Shown here: in pieces, positions 9,871 through 20,624 of the stretch
How the letters are laid out: each line of letters begins with the position of its first letter
How positions within the stretch are numbered: the stretch's first letter is position 1
Source: Caldilineaceae bacterium bin5
Lineage (GTDB): Bacteria; Chloroflexota; Anaerolineae; Caldilineales; Caldilineaceae
Length of the DNA stretch: 41,413 nucleotides
NCBI GenBank assembly: GCA_002238445.1
Contig: MPML01000042.1
Span: 1-41,413 of the forward strand
Direction: 5' to 3'
Program-made: the position numbers and the translations under genes
The notes under the pieces: model-generated
Seen by the model: the letters and a program-made list of their open reading frames with translations, nothing else
Databases searched by the model: none
Told to the model about the DNA's origin: nothing

Positions 9871-10518
9871 ATGAACACCTTCCGAATTGTTTTGGCCCTG
9901 ATGCTTATCTTGAGTGCGCTGGTCGTAACGACCACTGCACACGCGCACCCGAATTTGCCCGGCTATTGCCAGATGCCGGACGGAACGCTCAATTCCGGCC
10001 ACTGTACCGATGCCGAAAACGCGGCCGGCGGTCATGACGTTCACCTCCCAGCCAATCCTGCTCCGAACAATCCGAACTCGAATACGCCGCCCCCGCCAGG
10101 AGGCAACAACCCAACTGGGAATACGCCGCCGCCGGTCGGGTCCGGCCCGGATGGTGATGGCGATGGCGATGGCGATGGGTCGGATTCTACGCCGGTCTAC
10201 ACCGGAATCGACTGTCATGTCCAACACGCGGCGAGACCGGCCCAGATCTGCTCGGTCCCGGACGGCCTGCAGTACTGGTACATCGGCGCAGACGGCAGCG
10301 CGCAGCCCGGGCCATTCCTGCCAGATTCGCCAAAGATTACAGTCTTCAACGGTGTCAACCCGATGACAGGCAAGTCGGTCACGATCGACTATGTTACCGA
10401 GGGTGACAAGACGCTGCTGCGGGTACAGACATATTACCCGGACAATGAATACGACACGAACAAGCCCTATGTATTCACGCTGGACGCGGGGCACAATGTG
10501 AATCATATCCAGTGGTGA
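9871..10518 (+). CDS. small secreted protein with Pro/Asn- and Asp/Gly-rich linker
   Basis: Protein of 215 residues with a clear signal peptide (ALMLILSALVVTTTAHA, cleavage about residue 25). An N-terminal Cys-containing segment (GYCQMPDGTLNSGHC) is followed by a low-complexity linker (PPPPGG and GDGDGDGDG) and a C-terminal domain with IDCHVQHAARPAQICSVPDG and many Tyr. The four Cys could form two disulfides. I do not recognise the family. A good Shine-Dalgarno (AAAAGGAG) lies about 10 bases before the ATG. A strong intrinsic terminator follows at 10632. It is one of few plus-strand genes here and appears to be its own transcription unit. The DGDGDG run could bind calcium (speculative). Confidence 0.8.
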   Translation: MNTFRIVLALMLILSALVVTTTAHAHPNLPGYCQMPDGTLNSGHCTDAENAAGGHDVHLPANPAPNNPNSNTPPPPGGNNPTGNTPPPVGSGPDGDGDGDGDGSDSTPVYTGIDCHVQHAARPAQICSVPDGLQYWYIGADGSAQPGPFLPDSPKITVFNGVNPMTGKSVTIDYVTEGDKTLLRVQTYYPDNEYDTNKPYVFTLDAGHNVNHIQW

Positions 10519-10631
10519 GAACTGCAGTGGTCAGTGGTTAGTGGAGAGTGGAGAGTTTTGCTGGTAAGTCGGGGGCAGACGGAGTGAGCTGAGGTAGTCT
10601 GCCGAATTGCGAGGCTTAGTTCAAATAGAAA

Positions 10632-10660
10632 AGAACCCCTTTGCAGGGGTTCTTTTTTTG
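10632..10660 (+). terminator. intrinsic terminator
   Basis: AGAACCCCT-TTGC-AGGGGTTCT, followed by seven T. It closes the secreted-protein gene ending at 10518, about 115 bases downstream. Confidence 0.9.
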
Positions 10661-10673
10661 TGCGTTCTTTTGG

Positions 10674-10714
10674 GCTGGCGGCGGGAGAGGGCGCTATTGC
10701 AGGAGCGCTTCGAG
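10674..10714 (-). pseudogene. relic copy of the clpC 3' end
   Basis: These 41 bases match the end of the clpC gene and its first downstream bases at 11802-11842, at 39 of 41 positions. They include an in-frame ALEALLQ-stop on the minus strand, compared with ELEALLQ-stop in ClpC. Both copies sit next to a terminator of the form GAACCCC...GGTTC. Homology stops upstream, so this is only a tail fragment. Confidence 0.7.
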
Positions 10715-11005
10715 GGCCTGGGTGGTCTCGCACGAGTACGACTTCGAATTTTGCAGCGCCCGTCTGATTGCGGGGCATAGGCATTTTGGCAGGGAGGCTA
10801 AAACCGTCCGGACACGGGCACCTACGGGGGGCGCTCCTATCCAATTCAGGTAGGCTCACGAAGTGTTGCATACTCCGGTAGATGCAGTTGCCCTGCTTGA
10901 CAGTCTGGGGGCTGTGGGATACGATTATTGTCACCGTAGGACGAACATCCGCGGAACGTATACGAATCGTAGGTTTCTTGGGGGGCGTACAAGGACTGTT
11001 TTGAA

Positions 11006-11203
11006 ATGACTGTACCAGTTCACATTCGACTCAACCAGATGAAAGAAGATTTGGATCAAGTCAAGGAGGTCTTGGAAGAGTCTCAAAAGATTCAAGACAA
11101 GACGCGAGAAGTGCTGGTAGATCTTGCTCACCAGAATAAACAGAACACCGGGGCAATCAATTTTCTTGCTATGATTGTCGCGGACCTAGAGCGAGAAAAG
11201 TAG
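11006..11203 (+). CDS. small coiled-coil protein, hypothetical
   Basis: A 65-residue, highly charged protein with heptad-like spacing (IRLNQMKEDLDQVKEVLEES, then IQDKTREVLVDLAHQNKQ) and an end FLAMIVADLEREK. It is probably a short amphipathic coiled coil, perhaps a small adaptor. A purine-rich AAGGAC lies about 14 bases before the ATG, slightly far for a ribosome site. I do not recognise a family. The region around it (clpC relic, transposase remnant) looks rearranged. Confidence 0.45.
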   Translation: MTVPVHIRLNQMKEDLDQVKEVLEESQKIQDKTREVLVDLAHQNKQNTGAINFLAMIVADLEREK

Positions 11204-11601
11204 AAGTATTGATTAGGGAGCGTTGACGTTTGTCAGTATTGGGATACGTGAGGGCAACACCTGGTTTATCCGCGAAGGGCCGCGAAGAAACGCGAAGTAC
11301 ACCTTTTGTCCACGAAGGGACTCGATGAAAACCTTTTGGAATTGAGGCAGAGTATGGTGGACTGTGATTACAGGGATTCAGGAGATTAGGTGTGATTTGT
11401 GCTGGCGCGGTTGGGTTGGGGAGGGTATTTGCGGGGCGCGGGCGTCTGAACTGAGAAACGGGACCCAGACTGCACAACTCACAGATCGTAATGTCAATCC
11501 AAAGGTCTTCTCTCATAGGTAAGCATTATGGTTGGCCCCTAGTGATTGGATTGCAGAACGGGGGAAATAAGGTGCATCAGGAGGGATGCGGCTGGCTCTG
11601 A
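11204..11601. other. intergenic region, one short repeat unit
   Basis: No credible gene. A single degenerate CGCGAAGGGCCGCGAAGAAACGCGAAG...TTTTGTCCACGAAGGG unit lies at about 11268-11325. The rest shows nothing I can name. Confidence 0.5.
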
Positions 11602-11756
11602 TCAGGGCACGAGGTGCTTTCCAGCCGGTTTGTGATTGTCGATGACGTGATGCGGTCTATGATTGTTGTAGAAATCGGAGTTGAGTGCGAGGAGAACGAG
11701 GCGGAAGGCATTTTTCCAAGAATTCCGGTGCAGTAAGTGATAGAGGCGCAAAGAAA
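11602..11756 (-). pseudogene. C-terminal remnant of a DDE-type transposase or integrase
   Basis: The minus strand reads without interruption to a TGA at 11602, encoding SLRLYHLLHRNSWKNAFRL, then LNSDFYNNHRPHHVIDN. The YNNHRPH segment is the hallmark of the C-terminus of rve/DDE integrase-core transposases. There is no start or catalytic core nearby; the reading frame runs upstream straight into the clpC terminator. It is a degraded insertion-sequence fragment. Confidence 0.45.
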
Positions 11757-11786
11757 GAGAACCCCGGTACCGAGGTTCTCTTTTTT
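11757..11786 (-). terminator. intrinsic terminator downstream of clpC
   Basis: GAGAACC, an inner CGG-TA-CCG, then GGTTCTC. T-rich sequence flanks the plus side (six T) and pyrimidine-rich sequence the minus side, so it may act in both directions. It lies 35 bases beyond the clpC stop. Confidence 0.75.
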
Positions 11787-11821
11787 GATTGAGCTATTTC
11801 TGCTGGCGGCAGGAGAGGGCG

Positions 11822-14434
<2,613 letters not shown>

Positions 14435-14823
14435 GAGTTCATTCCCTCGATAATCGTTTTTAGCCTGCGTGTACGCTATCGCGCAGAGTCAATAATACCA
14501 TACACGTCAACTGACTGCCGTAATTGTTCTTCCGTTTCTGTGCTTTGCAACGCCAGAGATTCTGGCCGCTACAAATGGCGGGAGATTGGGGGACTGGCAG
14601 CGGACAGTTCGGAATTGAATTCAAGCGCACGGTTGCGAAAGGGGAACGGGCCGGCGCCTGTAGGAAGATTAAGGTGCGATTGGCGTGCTGGGGTTGGCGA
14701 ACTGTTTGACTGGTCCGGCATTCATGGAGCGAGGGGGCCGGACTGATCGCGATGGCTCGCCATACGGGCATCCGTTGACTACTGATTACATTGTAACGAT
14801 GGCCGCTATATATTGTCAATACA
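14435..14823. other. intergenic, clpC upstream region
   Basis: No credible gene. It must contain the clpC promoter. I see AT-rich sequence near 14490-14515 but no CIRCE, CtsR-type heptad or convincing sigma-70 pair. Confidence 0.5.
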
Positions 14824-14858
14824 GAAAAATACGTGCCGGGCGAAGGGCCCGGCACGTA
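14824..14858 (-). terminator. intrinsic terminator after the S1-domain gene
   Basis: A 12-bp perfect stem (TACGTGCCGGGC / GCCCGGCACGTA) with a 5-base loop, followed on the minus strand by TTTTTCTG. It lies about 70 bases after the stop at 14927. Confidence 0.92.
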
Positions 14859-14926
14859 TATGTATCGTGGGTATTTCGGAGAGTGCGGCCTGCGCGAACG
14901 GGAGTTGGCGTCAGGCGGGACAGGGA

Positions 14927-16258
14927 TCAGATGACGGCTCTAACGACCTCCGGTTCTGGGGGAGATACGGTGCTGGCTTCGGCTTGCTGGGCGGCTGGGG
15001 CCTCATTGGTAGTAGTGTTTTCTGTGCTTGCGGCATTTTCTTCGAGGGGAACGGGTTCCCAGTCGAACTCGACCGATTCTTCTTCTTCGGGCGTGACCTG
15101 TTTGAGGCTGAGGCCCATGCGGCGCTTATCGGTATCGATGCGGATGATACGCAGATCGAGATTCTGGCCTTCGGTGACGACTTCGCTGGGATGGGTGATG
15201 CGCTTTTCGGTCAGTTCGCTAATGTGAATCAGGCCTTCGATAGTATCGGTGTCGAGGCGGGCAAAGGCGCCGAAGTGGACCAGTTTTGTGACGATGCCGC
15301 GAACGACCTGGCCGACTGCGTAGCGATCGGGGACGGTTTCCCAGGGTTCGGGCAGCAGGCGACGCAGACTGAGGCCGATGCGTTTGCGTTCGCGGTCGAC
15401 ATTGAGGACCATGACCTGTATTTTTTCGCCGATGGAGACGACTTCGCTGGGGTGGCTGATGCGGCCCCAGCTGAGTTCGCTGAGATGGATGAGGCCGTCG
15501 GCCCCGCCGAGGTTGACGAAGGCGCCAAAGTCGGCCAGGCTGCTGACGACGCCTTCGCAGACGCTTTTCTCTTCGAGAGATTCGAGCAGTTTTTCTTTTT
15601 GCTCGCGGCGCCATTCGCGGATGGCGACTCGTTCTGAGAGGATAAGGCGGTTGCGGCGGCGGTCGAGGTCGATGACCTTCATGCGCAGTTCGGTATCCAT
15701 CAGCCTCATCCAGCGATTGTCGGGTTCGCCTTCGGTGATTTGCTGAGACTGGCTTTCGCTGCTCAACTGGCTGGCGGGGACGAAGCCGCGCACTTGCCCG
15801 ATTTTGACGATCACACCGCCGCGATTGAAGCCACTGACGGAGCCGGTGAACATGTCCTGCGATTCCAACAGTTCTTCGGCGTGTTTCCAGTCGCCTTCGG
15901 CGCGGGCGCGGGAGATGCTGAGCAGGAGGTTACCATCGCGGTCTTCGCGCATGACGTAGACGGGCACTTCGTCGCCGATGGTCATATCGCGGAAATCGCC
16001 TTCCAGACGGTCGACCTCGCGGCCGGTGACTATTCCTTCGGATTTGTATCCGATGTCAATCAGCAGCTCGCCGGCGCGTTTGTCGACAACGACGCCATGA
16101 CGGATGTCACCTGTTTGCGGCTGGTTTACGTAGGAATCGTCGAATTCTTGCAGAAGCAGCGCCATGGGGTGGTCGTCCATGGGCGGCCCCTCGTCCAACT
16201 CTTCGGACAAGAAATCTGCGGTTGGATCCATTACTGCGACTGCTTGCTGATTTGACAT
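14927..16258 (-). CDS. rpsA: ribosomal protein S1-like protein with four S1 domains
   Basis: RNA-binding protein of 443 residues with four S1 (OB-fold) domains at about 50-120, 135-210, 235-305 and 322-395. Domains 3 and 4 are canonical ([20 protein letters not shown], then [24 protein letters not shown], then [20 protein letters not shown]). Domain 2 is diverged, as is usual in short S1 proteins. The size fits the four- to five-domain S1 of Chloroflexota and Firmicutes, which helps mRNA bind the 30S subunit. The tail is acidic and Glu/Thr-rich. I prefer the start at 16258 ([10 protein letters not shown]) because GGAGGAAG lies 13 bases before it; an ATG at 16291 also exists. It is a single-gene unit with its own terminator. 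Confidence 0.93.
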   Translation of the reverse strand: MSNQQAVAVMDPTADFLSEELDEGPPMDDHPMALLLQEFDDSYVNQPQTGDIRHGVVVDKRAGELLIDIGYKSEGIVTGREVDRLEGDFRDMTIGDEVPVYVMREDRDGNLLLSISRARAEGDWKHAEELLESQDMFTGSVSGFNRGGVIVKIGQVRGFVPASQLSSESQSQQITEGEPDNRWMRLMDTELRMKVIDLDRRRNRLILSERVAIREWRREQKEKLLESLEEKSVCEGVVSSLADFGAFVNLGGADGLIHLSELSWGRISHPSEVVSIGEKIQVMVLNVDRERKRIGLSLRRLLPEPWETVPDRYAVGQVVRGIVTKLVHFGAFARLDTDTIEGLIHISELTEKRITHPSEVVTEGQNLDLRIIRIDTDKRRMGLSLKQVTPEEEESVEFDWEPVPLEENAASTENTTTNEAPAAQQAEASTVSPPEPEVVRAVI

Positions 16259-16524
16259 GACTGTCTTACTTCCTCCAATAAAGATAGACATTAACGGCAG
16301 ATACGTTCTGACGTTTGCAAATTGCGTCGGTTCGCGAAACAGATACGAAACTCCAAGAAAAATGATTATGATAAAGCGCAGTCCTGCCAGCGTTGGGCGC
16401 GCCTTTTCGACACTCTAATCAGTGCAAGCGAGGGGTTTGCACTACTGGGAACGGTATGCGGTAGAGTGAAGACTGACTTTGTCTTCTTAGTGGAAAGGTA
16501 CTGCAGTTCGCCGGCGGATGTTTC

Positions 16525-16905
16525 TCAAGCGCGCAAAGCGATGGCCTCGATCTCGATAAGCGCGCCTAGTGGCAGAGCGGCTACTTGCACAGTGCTCCGT
16601 GCAGGAGTGTCATCCTGGAAGGCTTGTGCATAGATCTCGTTCACAGTGGAGAATTCGGCGATGTCGGTCAGAAATATCGTTGTTTTGACGATATGGCCCA
16701 TGCTGGAACCGGCCGCGTCGAGAACGGCGGCGAGATTTTCCAGCACCTGGTGGGTCTGTTCGACGATGCCTGGTCGCAATTGACCGGTAAGGGGATGGAT
16801 GCCGATCTGACCCGAAGTGAAGATCAGATGCTCGGTTGCGACGGCCTGGGAGTAGGGACCGACTGCGGCCGGGGCTTTCTCGGTGAGAATGGTTGTTTGT
16901 GTCAT
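16525..16905 (-). CDS. ridA: RidA family enamine/imine deaminase
   Basis: A 126-residue protein of the YjgF/YER057c/UK114 family, full length. These trimers hydrolyse reactive 2-aminoacrylate and related enamines released by PLP enzymes. Conserved features: an N-terminal APAAVGPYSQAV, FTSGQIGIHPLTGQL, AGSSMGHIVKTTIFLTDIAEF and the key arginine in PARSTVQVAALPLGALIEIE. Notably, the next gene upstream on the same strand is a PLP-dependent sulfur amino acid enzyme, a class that can generate RidA substrates, although a 341-base gap and a promoter between them argue for separate transcription. Confidence 0.95.
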   Translation of the reverse strand: MTQTTILTEKAPAAVGPYSQAVATEHLIFTSGQIGIHPLTGQLRPGIVEQTHQVLENLAAVLDAAGSSMGHIVKTTIFLTDIAEFSTVNEIYAQAFQDDTPARSTVQVAALPLGALIEIEAIALRA

Positions 16906-17003
16906 GCAGGGTATCAGCGAAGGAACCGCTTATCCATATCCTTTATTATTTGCAATCACACGGCAAACCCTGTCAAAGTCCGTATGCGTGCAAGTTGACG
17001 GAG

Positions 17004-17032
17004 ATTGTATTCTATCCTACAGGACTTGTCAA
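17004..17032 (-). promoter_or_regulatory. sigma-70-type promoter of ridA
   Basis: On the minus strand, TTGACA (17027-17032), a 17-base spacer, then TACAAT (17004-17009). This implies a leader of about 90 bases before the ridA start at 16905. It is among the best promoter matches in the window. The rest of the 341-base gap (16906-17246) shows nothing else. Confidence 0.75.
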
Positions 17033-17246
17033 GTTCCGATAAAGGGTTGTCTGAACTTATGTGTACCACCTTGGCAGTGGGTCGCAATTACAGATAGACA
17101 AGGGGTAAGTCTCGTAGTCTTACGTCTATAGTTTTGCGTCTTGGATCATTGGTTTGCGTTTTTTGTAGCCCTGGGATCCGGTAGTTCACTAAGAATCGTG
17201 GAGGGAACCTGGCATTTGCAGCAGGCGGCGCTGTGCTGTGTGGCAG

Positions 17247-18485
17247 TCAGCTCTCCAAGGCGGCGGTGATGTCGGCGACGATGTCGCGGGGGTCTTCGGC
17301 GCCGACGGCGAGGCGCACGAGTCCGTCGGATATGCCGACGGCGGCGCGCTGGGCTGGTGACAGGGCGCGGTGGGAGGCGTGGCTGGGGTAGAGGACGAGC
17401 GAGTAGATGTCGCCGACGGTGGTGGCCGGTTGGACCATCCGGAGGGCTTCGAGGAAGCGGAAGACGTCGGGCTGGCCGGCGTCTTTGAGCTCGATGGCGA
17501 CGACGGCGCCGTAGCCGCGCTGGTCGAAGAGGCTGCCGGCGAGCTGGTGTTGGGGATGGTCGGGCAGGCCGGGATAGCGCACGTGGGCGAGGGCTGGATG
17601 GCTCCGCAGCTGTTCGGCGACTGCGGCGGCGTTGCGGCACTGGCGCTCTACGCGCAGGGGCATGGTTTTGAGGCCGCGGTGGAGGAGCCAGGCTTCGTGG
17701 GGGCCGAGGTTGGCGCCTGTCTTTTTGAGGAAGTCCCAGAAGGCAGGACGCAGCTCGTTTCTGGCGGCAACGACGCCGCCGAGTACGTCGCCATGGCCGC
17801 CGATGTACTTGGTGGCGCTGTGGATAACGACGTCTACGCCGTGGGCGAGCGGGCGAAAGAGCATGGGGGTGGCGAAGGTGTTGTCGACGAGGAGGCGGGT
17901 GTTGTGGGCGCGGCAGAGCTGGACCAGGCGGGGGATGTCGACAACTTTGAGCAACGGGTTGGAGATGGTTTCGACAACGAGGACGACGGGCGTCTCCTGG
18001 GCCAGCATTTGGGCGACGGCATCGAGGTCGGTGGCATCGACGAAGACGCCTTTAACGCCGTATTGGGGCCAGAGGCTGTCGACGAGGGAATAGGTGGCGC
18101 CGTAGCAGTCCTGGGATGCGGCGACGGTGGCACCGGACCGGACTCCGCAGGCGGACATGGCGAGGTGAATGGCGGACATGCCGCTGCCGGTGGCAAGCGC
18201 GAAGTGGTCGCCGGCGCGGTCGGGCATGTCGTGGCATTCGAGCTCGACGATCGCTTTTTCGAAGTCGGACACGGTGGGATTGCCGTAGCGGCCGTAGACG
18301 TAGAGGTCGGGGTCGCCGCCGAGGGCGCTGTCGAGGTGGCCGGTGTCTTCGTAGACGTAGCCGATACTGGGGATGATGCCGCCGACGACGGGCGCGGAGG
18401 TGACGCGTTGGGCGGGCGGGGCGTAGCGGCGGGCTTCGCCGCCATGGACGGCCTTACTGTTTATTGATTTGGGAGAGAATGGCAT
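17247..18485 (-). CDS. PLP-dependent trans-sulfuration enzyme (cystathionine gamma-synthase/lyase or methionine gamma-lyase type)
   Basis: Cytoplasmic fold-type I PLP enzyme of 412 residues, normal length for the Cys/Met metabolism family. Visible motifs: the Tyr/Arg phosphate site of the neighbouring subunit (YGRYGNPTV, about 64-72); ATGSGMSAIHLAM (98-110); the cofactor Asp in LLVDNTFATP (D201); and the Schiff-base Lys in IHSATKYIGGHGDVLGG (K226). The C-terminal motif SLVLYPSHASHRALSP contains the substrate-binding region. Whether it is a synthase, a lyase or O-acetylhomoserine sulfhydrylase cannot be decided by eye. The start (MPFSPKSINSKAVHGGEARR) fits the family N-terminus. Its upstream region is filled by a repeat array. 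Confidence 0.92.
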   Translation of the reverse strand: MPFSPKSINSKAVHGGEARRYAPPAQRVTSAPVVGGIIPSIGYVYEDTGHLDSALGGDPDLYVYGRYGNPTVSDFEKAIVELECHDMPDRAGDHFALATGSGMSAIHLAMSACGVRSGATVAASQDCYGATYSLVDSLWPQYGVKGVFVDATDLDAVAQMLAQETPVVLVVETISNPLLKVVDIPRLVQLCRAHNTRLLVDNTFATPMLFRPLAHGVDVVIHSATKYIGGHGDVLGGVVAARNELRPAFWDFLKKTGANLGPHEAWLLHRGLKTMPLRVERQCRNAAAVAEQLRSHPALAHVRYPGLPDHPQHQLAGSLFDQRGYGAVVAIELKDAGQPDVFRFLEALRMVQPATTVGDIYSLVLYPSHASHRALSPAQRAAVGISDGLVRLAVGAEDPRDIVADITAALES

Positions 18486-18549
18486 GGTGTAGGGTGGGCT
18501 ATTTCTTTATTTGGGCTGGTTGGTGGTTGATTTGCGGGATTGGGATCTT

Positions 18550-19035
18550 GTTTGGCCGCGGAGGGCCACTGAGGACCACGGAGGACACCTTTTTGTCCAC
18601 GAAGGGCCGCGAAGGACCACGAAGAACACCTTTTTTGTCCGCGGAGGACGCGGAGGGGCGCGGAGAACACCTTTCTTTGATCCGCGAAGGGGCGCGAAGG
18701 GTCGCGAAGAACACCTTTTTTGTCCGCGGAGGACGCGGAGGGGCGCGGAGTACACCTTTCTTTGATCCGCGAAGGGGCGCGAAGGGTCGCGAAGAACACC
18801 TTTTTGTCCACGAAGGGCCGCGAAGGACCGCGAAGGGCCGCGAAGAACACCTTTTTGTCCACGAAGGGCCGCGAAGGACCACGAAGGGCCGCGAAGGACC
18901 ACGAAGGGCCGCGAAGGACCACGAAGGGCCGCGAAGGACCACGAAGGGCCGCGAAGGACCACGAAGGGCCGCGAAGGACCACGAAGGGCCGCGAAGAACA
19001 CCTTTCTTGTCCGCGGAGGACGCGGAGAACACCTT
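18550..19035. repeat. dense repeat array, including a 20-bp perfect tandem repeat
   Basis: The gap 18486-19160 has no gene. It contains six or more blocks of the form CACCTTTTTGTCC or CACCTTTCTTTGATCC, followed by CGCGAAGGGGCGCGAAGG or CGCGGAGGACGCGGAGGGGC units. From 18861 to 18996 the unit ACGAAGGGCCGCGAAGGACC is repeated about 6.7 times without a change. The period of 20 is not a multiple of three, so all six frames stay open and give spurious reading frames. Unlike the arrays at 3430 and 5640, the GGGCAACTGCAG module is absent. Confidence 0.92.
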
Positions 19036-19160
19036 GCTTTGGGTAGGGAAGGCCTGGTGCGGGTGGGGCATGGTTGTTGGGATGGGTTGAGGAGTGAGTA
19101 GCGGCGCGGTTCGGTGGCGGGATGCGGTTGGGTGTGGGCGCGTGGGGAGGCGCGGGTGGG

Positions 19161-20171
19161 TTATGAGTAGAGCATGGGCAGGCTGCGGCGCATGATTTCG
19201 TAGTTTTCGAGGGCGCGGCCGGCGCCCAGTGCGACACAGGCCATGGGATTTTCGGCGACGTAGGCGGGGACGCCGGTTTCATGGGTAAAGAGGGAGGCGA
19301 TGAGGCGAAGCTGGGCGCCGCCGCCGGTGATGACCATGCCGCGGTCGATGATGTCGGCGGCGAGCTCGGGCGGCGCTTTTTCGAGGGTGGCGCGCACGGT
19401 GCGCACGATGGCCTGCAGGGGCTCCGTCATTGCATCAATTACTTCGCTGTTGGTTATCTCGATGGTTTTGGGCAGGCCGTTGATCTGGTCGCGGCCCCGG
19501 ACTTCGATGCCGCGATCTTCTTCGGTGGGGAGGGCGGAGCCGATGGCGATTTTGATCTCTTCGGCGGTCTGTTCGCCGACGAGGAGGTTATATTTTTTGC
19601 GGATGTAGCTGACGATGGATTCGTCGAGGCGGTTGCCGCCGACGCGCACGCTGCTCCAGACGACGATATCGTACATGGAGACGATGGCGGCTTCGGTGGT
19701 ACCGCCGCCCATATCGACGACCATATTGCCGGTTGGGGTGCCGATTGGGAGGCCGGCTCCGTAGGCGGCGGCGAGCGGCTCGGGGATCAGGTAGGCTGCG
19801 CCGGCGCCGGCCTGCATGGCGGCGTCATGGACGGCGCGTTCCTCGACGGAGGTGACGCCGCGGGGCGTGCTGATCATTACTTTTGGCTTGAAGAGAGGGA
19901 AGCGGCCGACGACGTCCTGGATGAATTTGCGCAGCATGGCTTCGGTGACGACGAAGTCGGCGATGACGCCATCGCGCATGGGGCGGACGACTTCGATACT
20001 TTCGGGGGTGCGGCCGAGGGTATCGTAGGCCTCGTGCCCGATCAGGACCATTTTATTGGCCTGGCGGCGGATGGCCACGACCGATGGTTCATGCAAGACG
20101 ATCCCCCGCCCCCGCACATGTACAAGAACATTGACAGTACCGAGGTCGATTCCAATCTGTTTTTCAAACAT
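19161..20171 (-). CDS. mreB: rod shape-determining protein MreB
   Basis: Actin-like cytoskeletal ATPase of 336 residues, full length for MreB/Mbl. It forms membrane-bound filaments that guide lateral wall synthesis. The phosphate-1 motif is [20 protein letters not shown] at the N-terminus, where most MreB have GTxNT. The phosphate-2 motif is [17 protein letters not shown], the adenosine motif [13 protein letters not shown], and [16 protein letters not shown] is also present. The V for T change next to the ATP loop is unusual. No mreC, mreD or rodA gene follows, so this is an orphan mreB as seen in several lineages. In a Chloroflexota-like host its role may be filament shape or an Mbl-type function (inference). 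Confidence 0.95.
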   Translation of the reverse strand: MFEKQIGIDLGTVNVLVHVRGRGIVLHEPSVVAIRRQANKMVLIGHEAYDTLGRTPESIEVVRPMRDGVIADFVVTEAMLRKFIQDVVGRFPLFKPKVMISTPRGVTSVEERAVHDAAMQAGAGAAYLIPEPLAAAYGAGLPIGTPTGNMVVDMGGGTTEAAIVSMYDIVVWSSVRVGGNRLDESIVSYIRKKYNLLVGEQTAEEIKIAIGSALPTEEDRGIEVRGRDQINGLPKTIEITNSEVIDAMTEPLQAIVRTVRATLEKAPPELAADIIDRGMVITGGGAQLRLIASLFTHETGVPAYVAENPMACVALGAGRALENYEIMRRSLPMLYS

Positions 20172-20286
20172 AGACGCAGTTCGTATCTTTTGTGAGTCGG
20201 AATGCAGGGGAGCCTGATGTTATTGAGCGGGGCGCAACCTGTAGGGCAGTGTGTTTGGTCGCGGCCTGCTTCTTTACCGGTACATT

Positions 20287-20316
20287 ATTATAACTGCAAT
20301 CTGTCAGGTAGGACAA
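20287..20316 (-). promoter_or_regulatory. probable promoter of mreB
   Basis: On the minus strand, TTGTCC (20311-20316), an 18-base spacer, then TATAAT (20287-20292), giving a leader of about 110 bases before the mreB start. Confidence 0.55.
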
Positions 20317-20359
20317 ATCAGTTTCGGATTTTCCGATACGCTTTGTGTTTGCGGGCGAA

Positions 20360-20554
20360 TCAACGCTTGCTGCGCGCATAGCTGGCGGCACCGTACATGC
20401 CGATGATCAGGCCGGCGAGGGAGGCGCCGTAGGAGAGGAAGCTGAGCAGAAAACCGGCTTCGATCACTTTGAGGACCATGGCGAAGGCCAGCAGAAAGCC
20501 GAACAGGAGCAGGAAAAAGCCGTAGAGCATCAGGCGGAGTGGGGAGGTGGGCAT
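20360..20554 (-). CDS. small integral membrane protein, two helices
   Basis: A 64-residue protein with two predicted membrane helices (LYGFFLLLFGFLLAFAMVLK and FLLSFLSYGASLAGLIIGMY) and a basic tail ARSKR. The amino acid pattern is typical of a real small membrane protein, not of a shadow frame. I do not recognise a family. The start at 20554 (MPTSPLRLML) has a weak ribosome site; the Met at residue 9 is an alternative. It lies between the ATPase gene of the import system and mreB, on the same strand as both; function unknown. Confidence 0.65.
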   Translation of the reverse strand: MPTSPLRLMLYGFFLLLFGFLLAFAMVLKVIEAGFLLSFLSYGASLAGLIIGMYGAASYARSKR

Positions 20555-20624
20555 GGGGGGACACCAGTGGATAGTGGATAGTGGATAGTGGCGCCAACTG
20601 CTGTTTCCTGGTTCTGTCAGGCTG

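Noticed and set aside
9835..10506. 223-residue minus-strand frame (MIHIVPRVQREYIGL start)
   Set aside because: Exact antisense of the secreted-protein gene, which has a signal peptide, ribosome site and terminator.
10503..10934. 143-residue minus-strand frame
   Set aside because: It runs through a terminator and the clpC relic in the wrong frame; no domain or ribosome site.
18550..19035. Possible CRISPR array
   Set aside because: Units are contiguous or nearly so, without unique spacers of constant length, and no cas genes are nearby.
18461..19282. Several long frames full of FAALRGPSWTK or TKGREGPRR
   Set aside because: The 20-base tandem repeat keeps all frames open; not genes.
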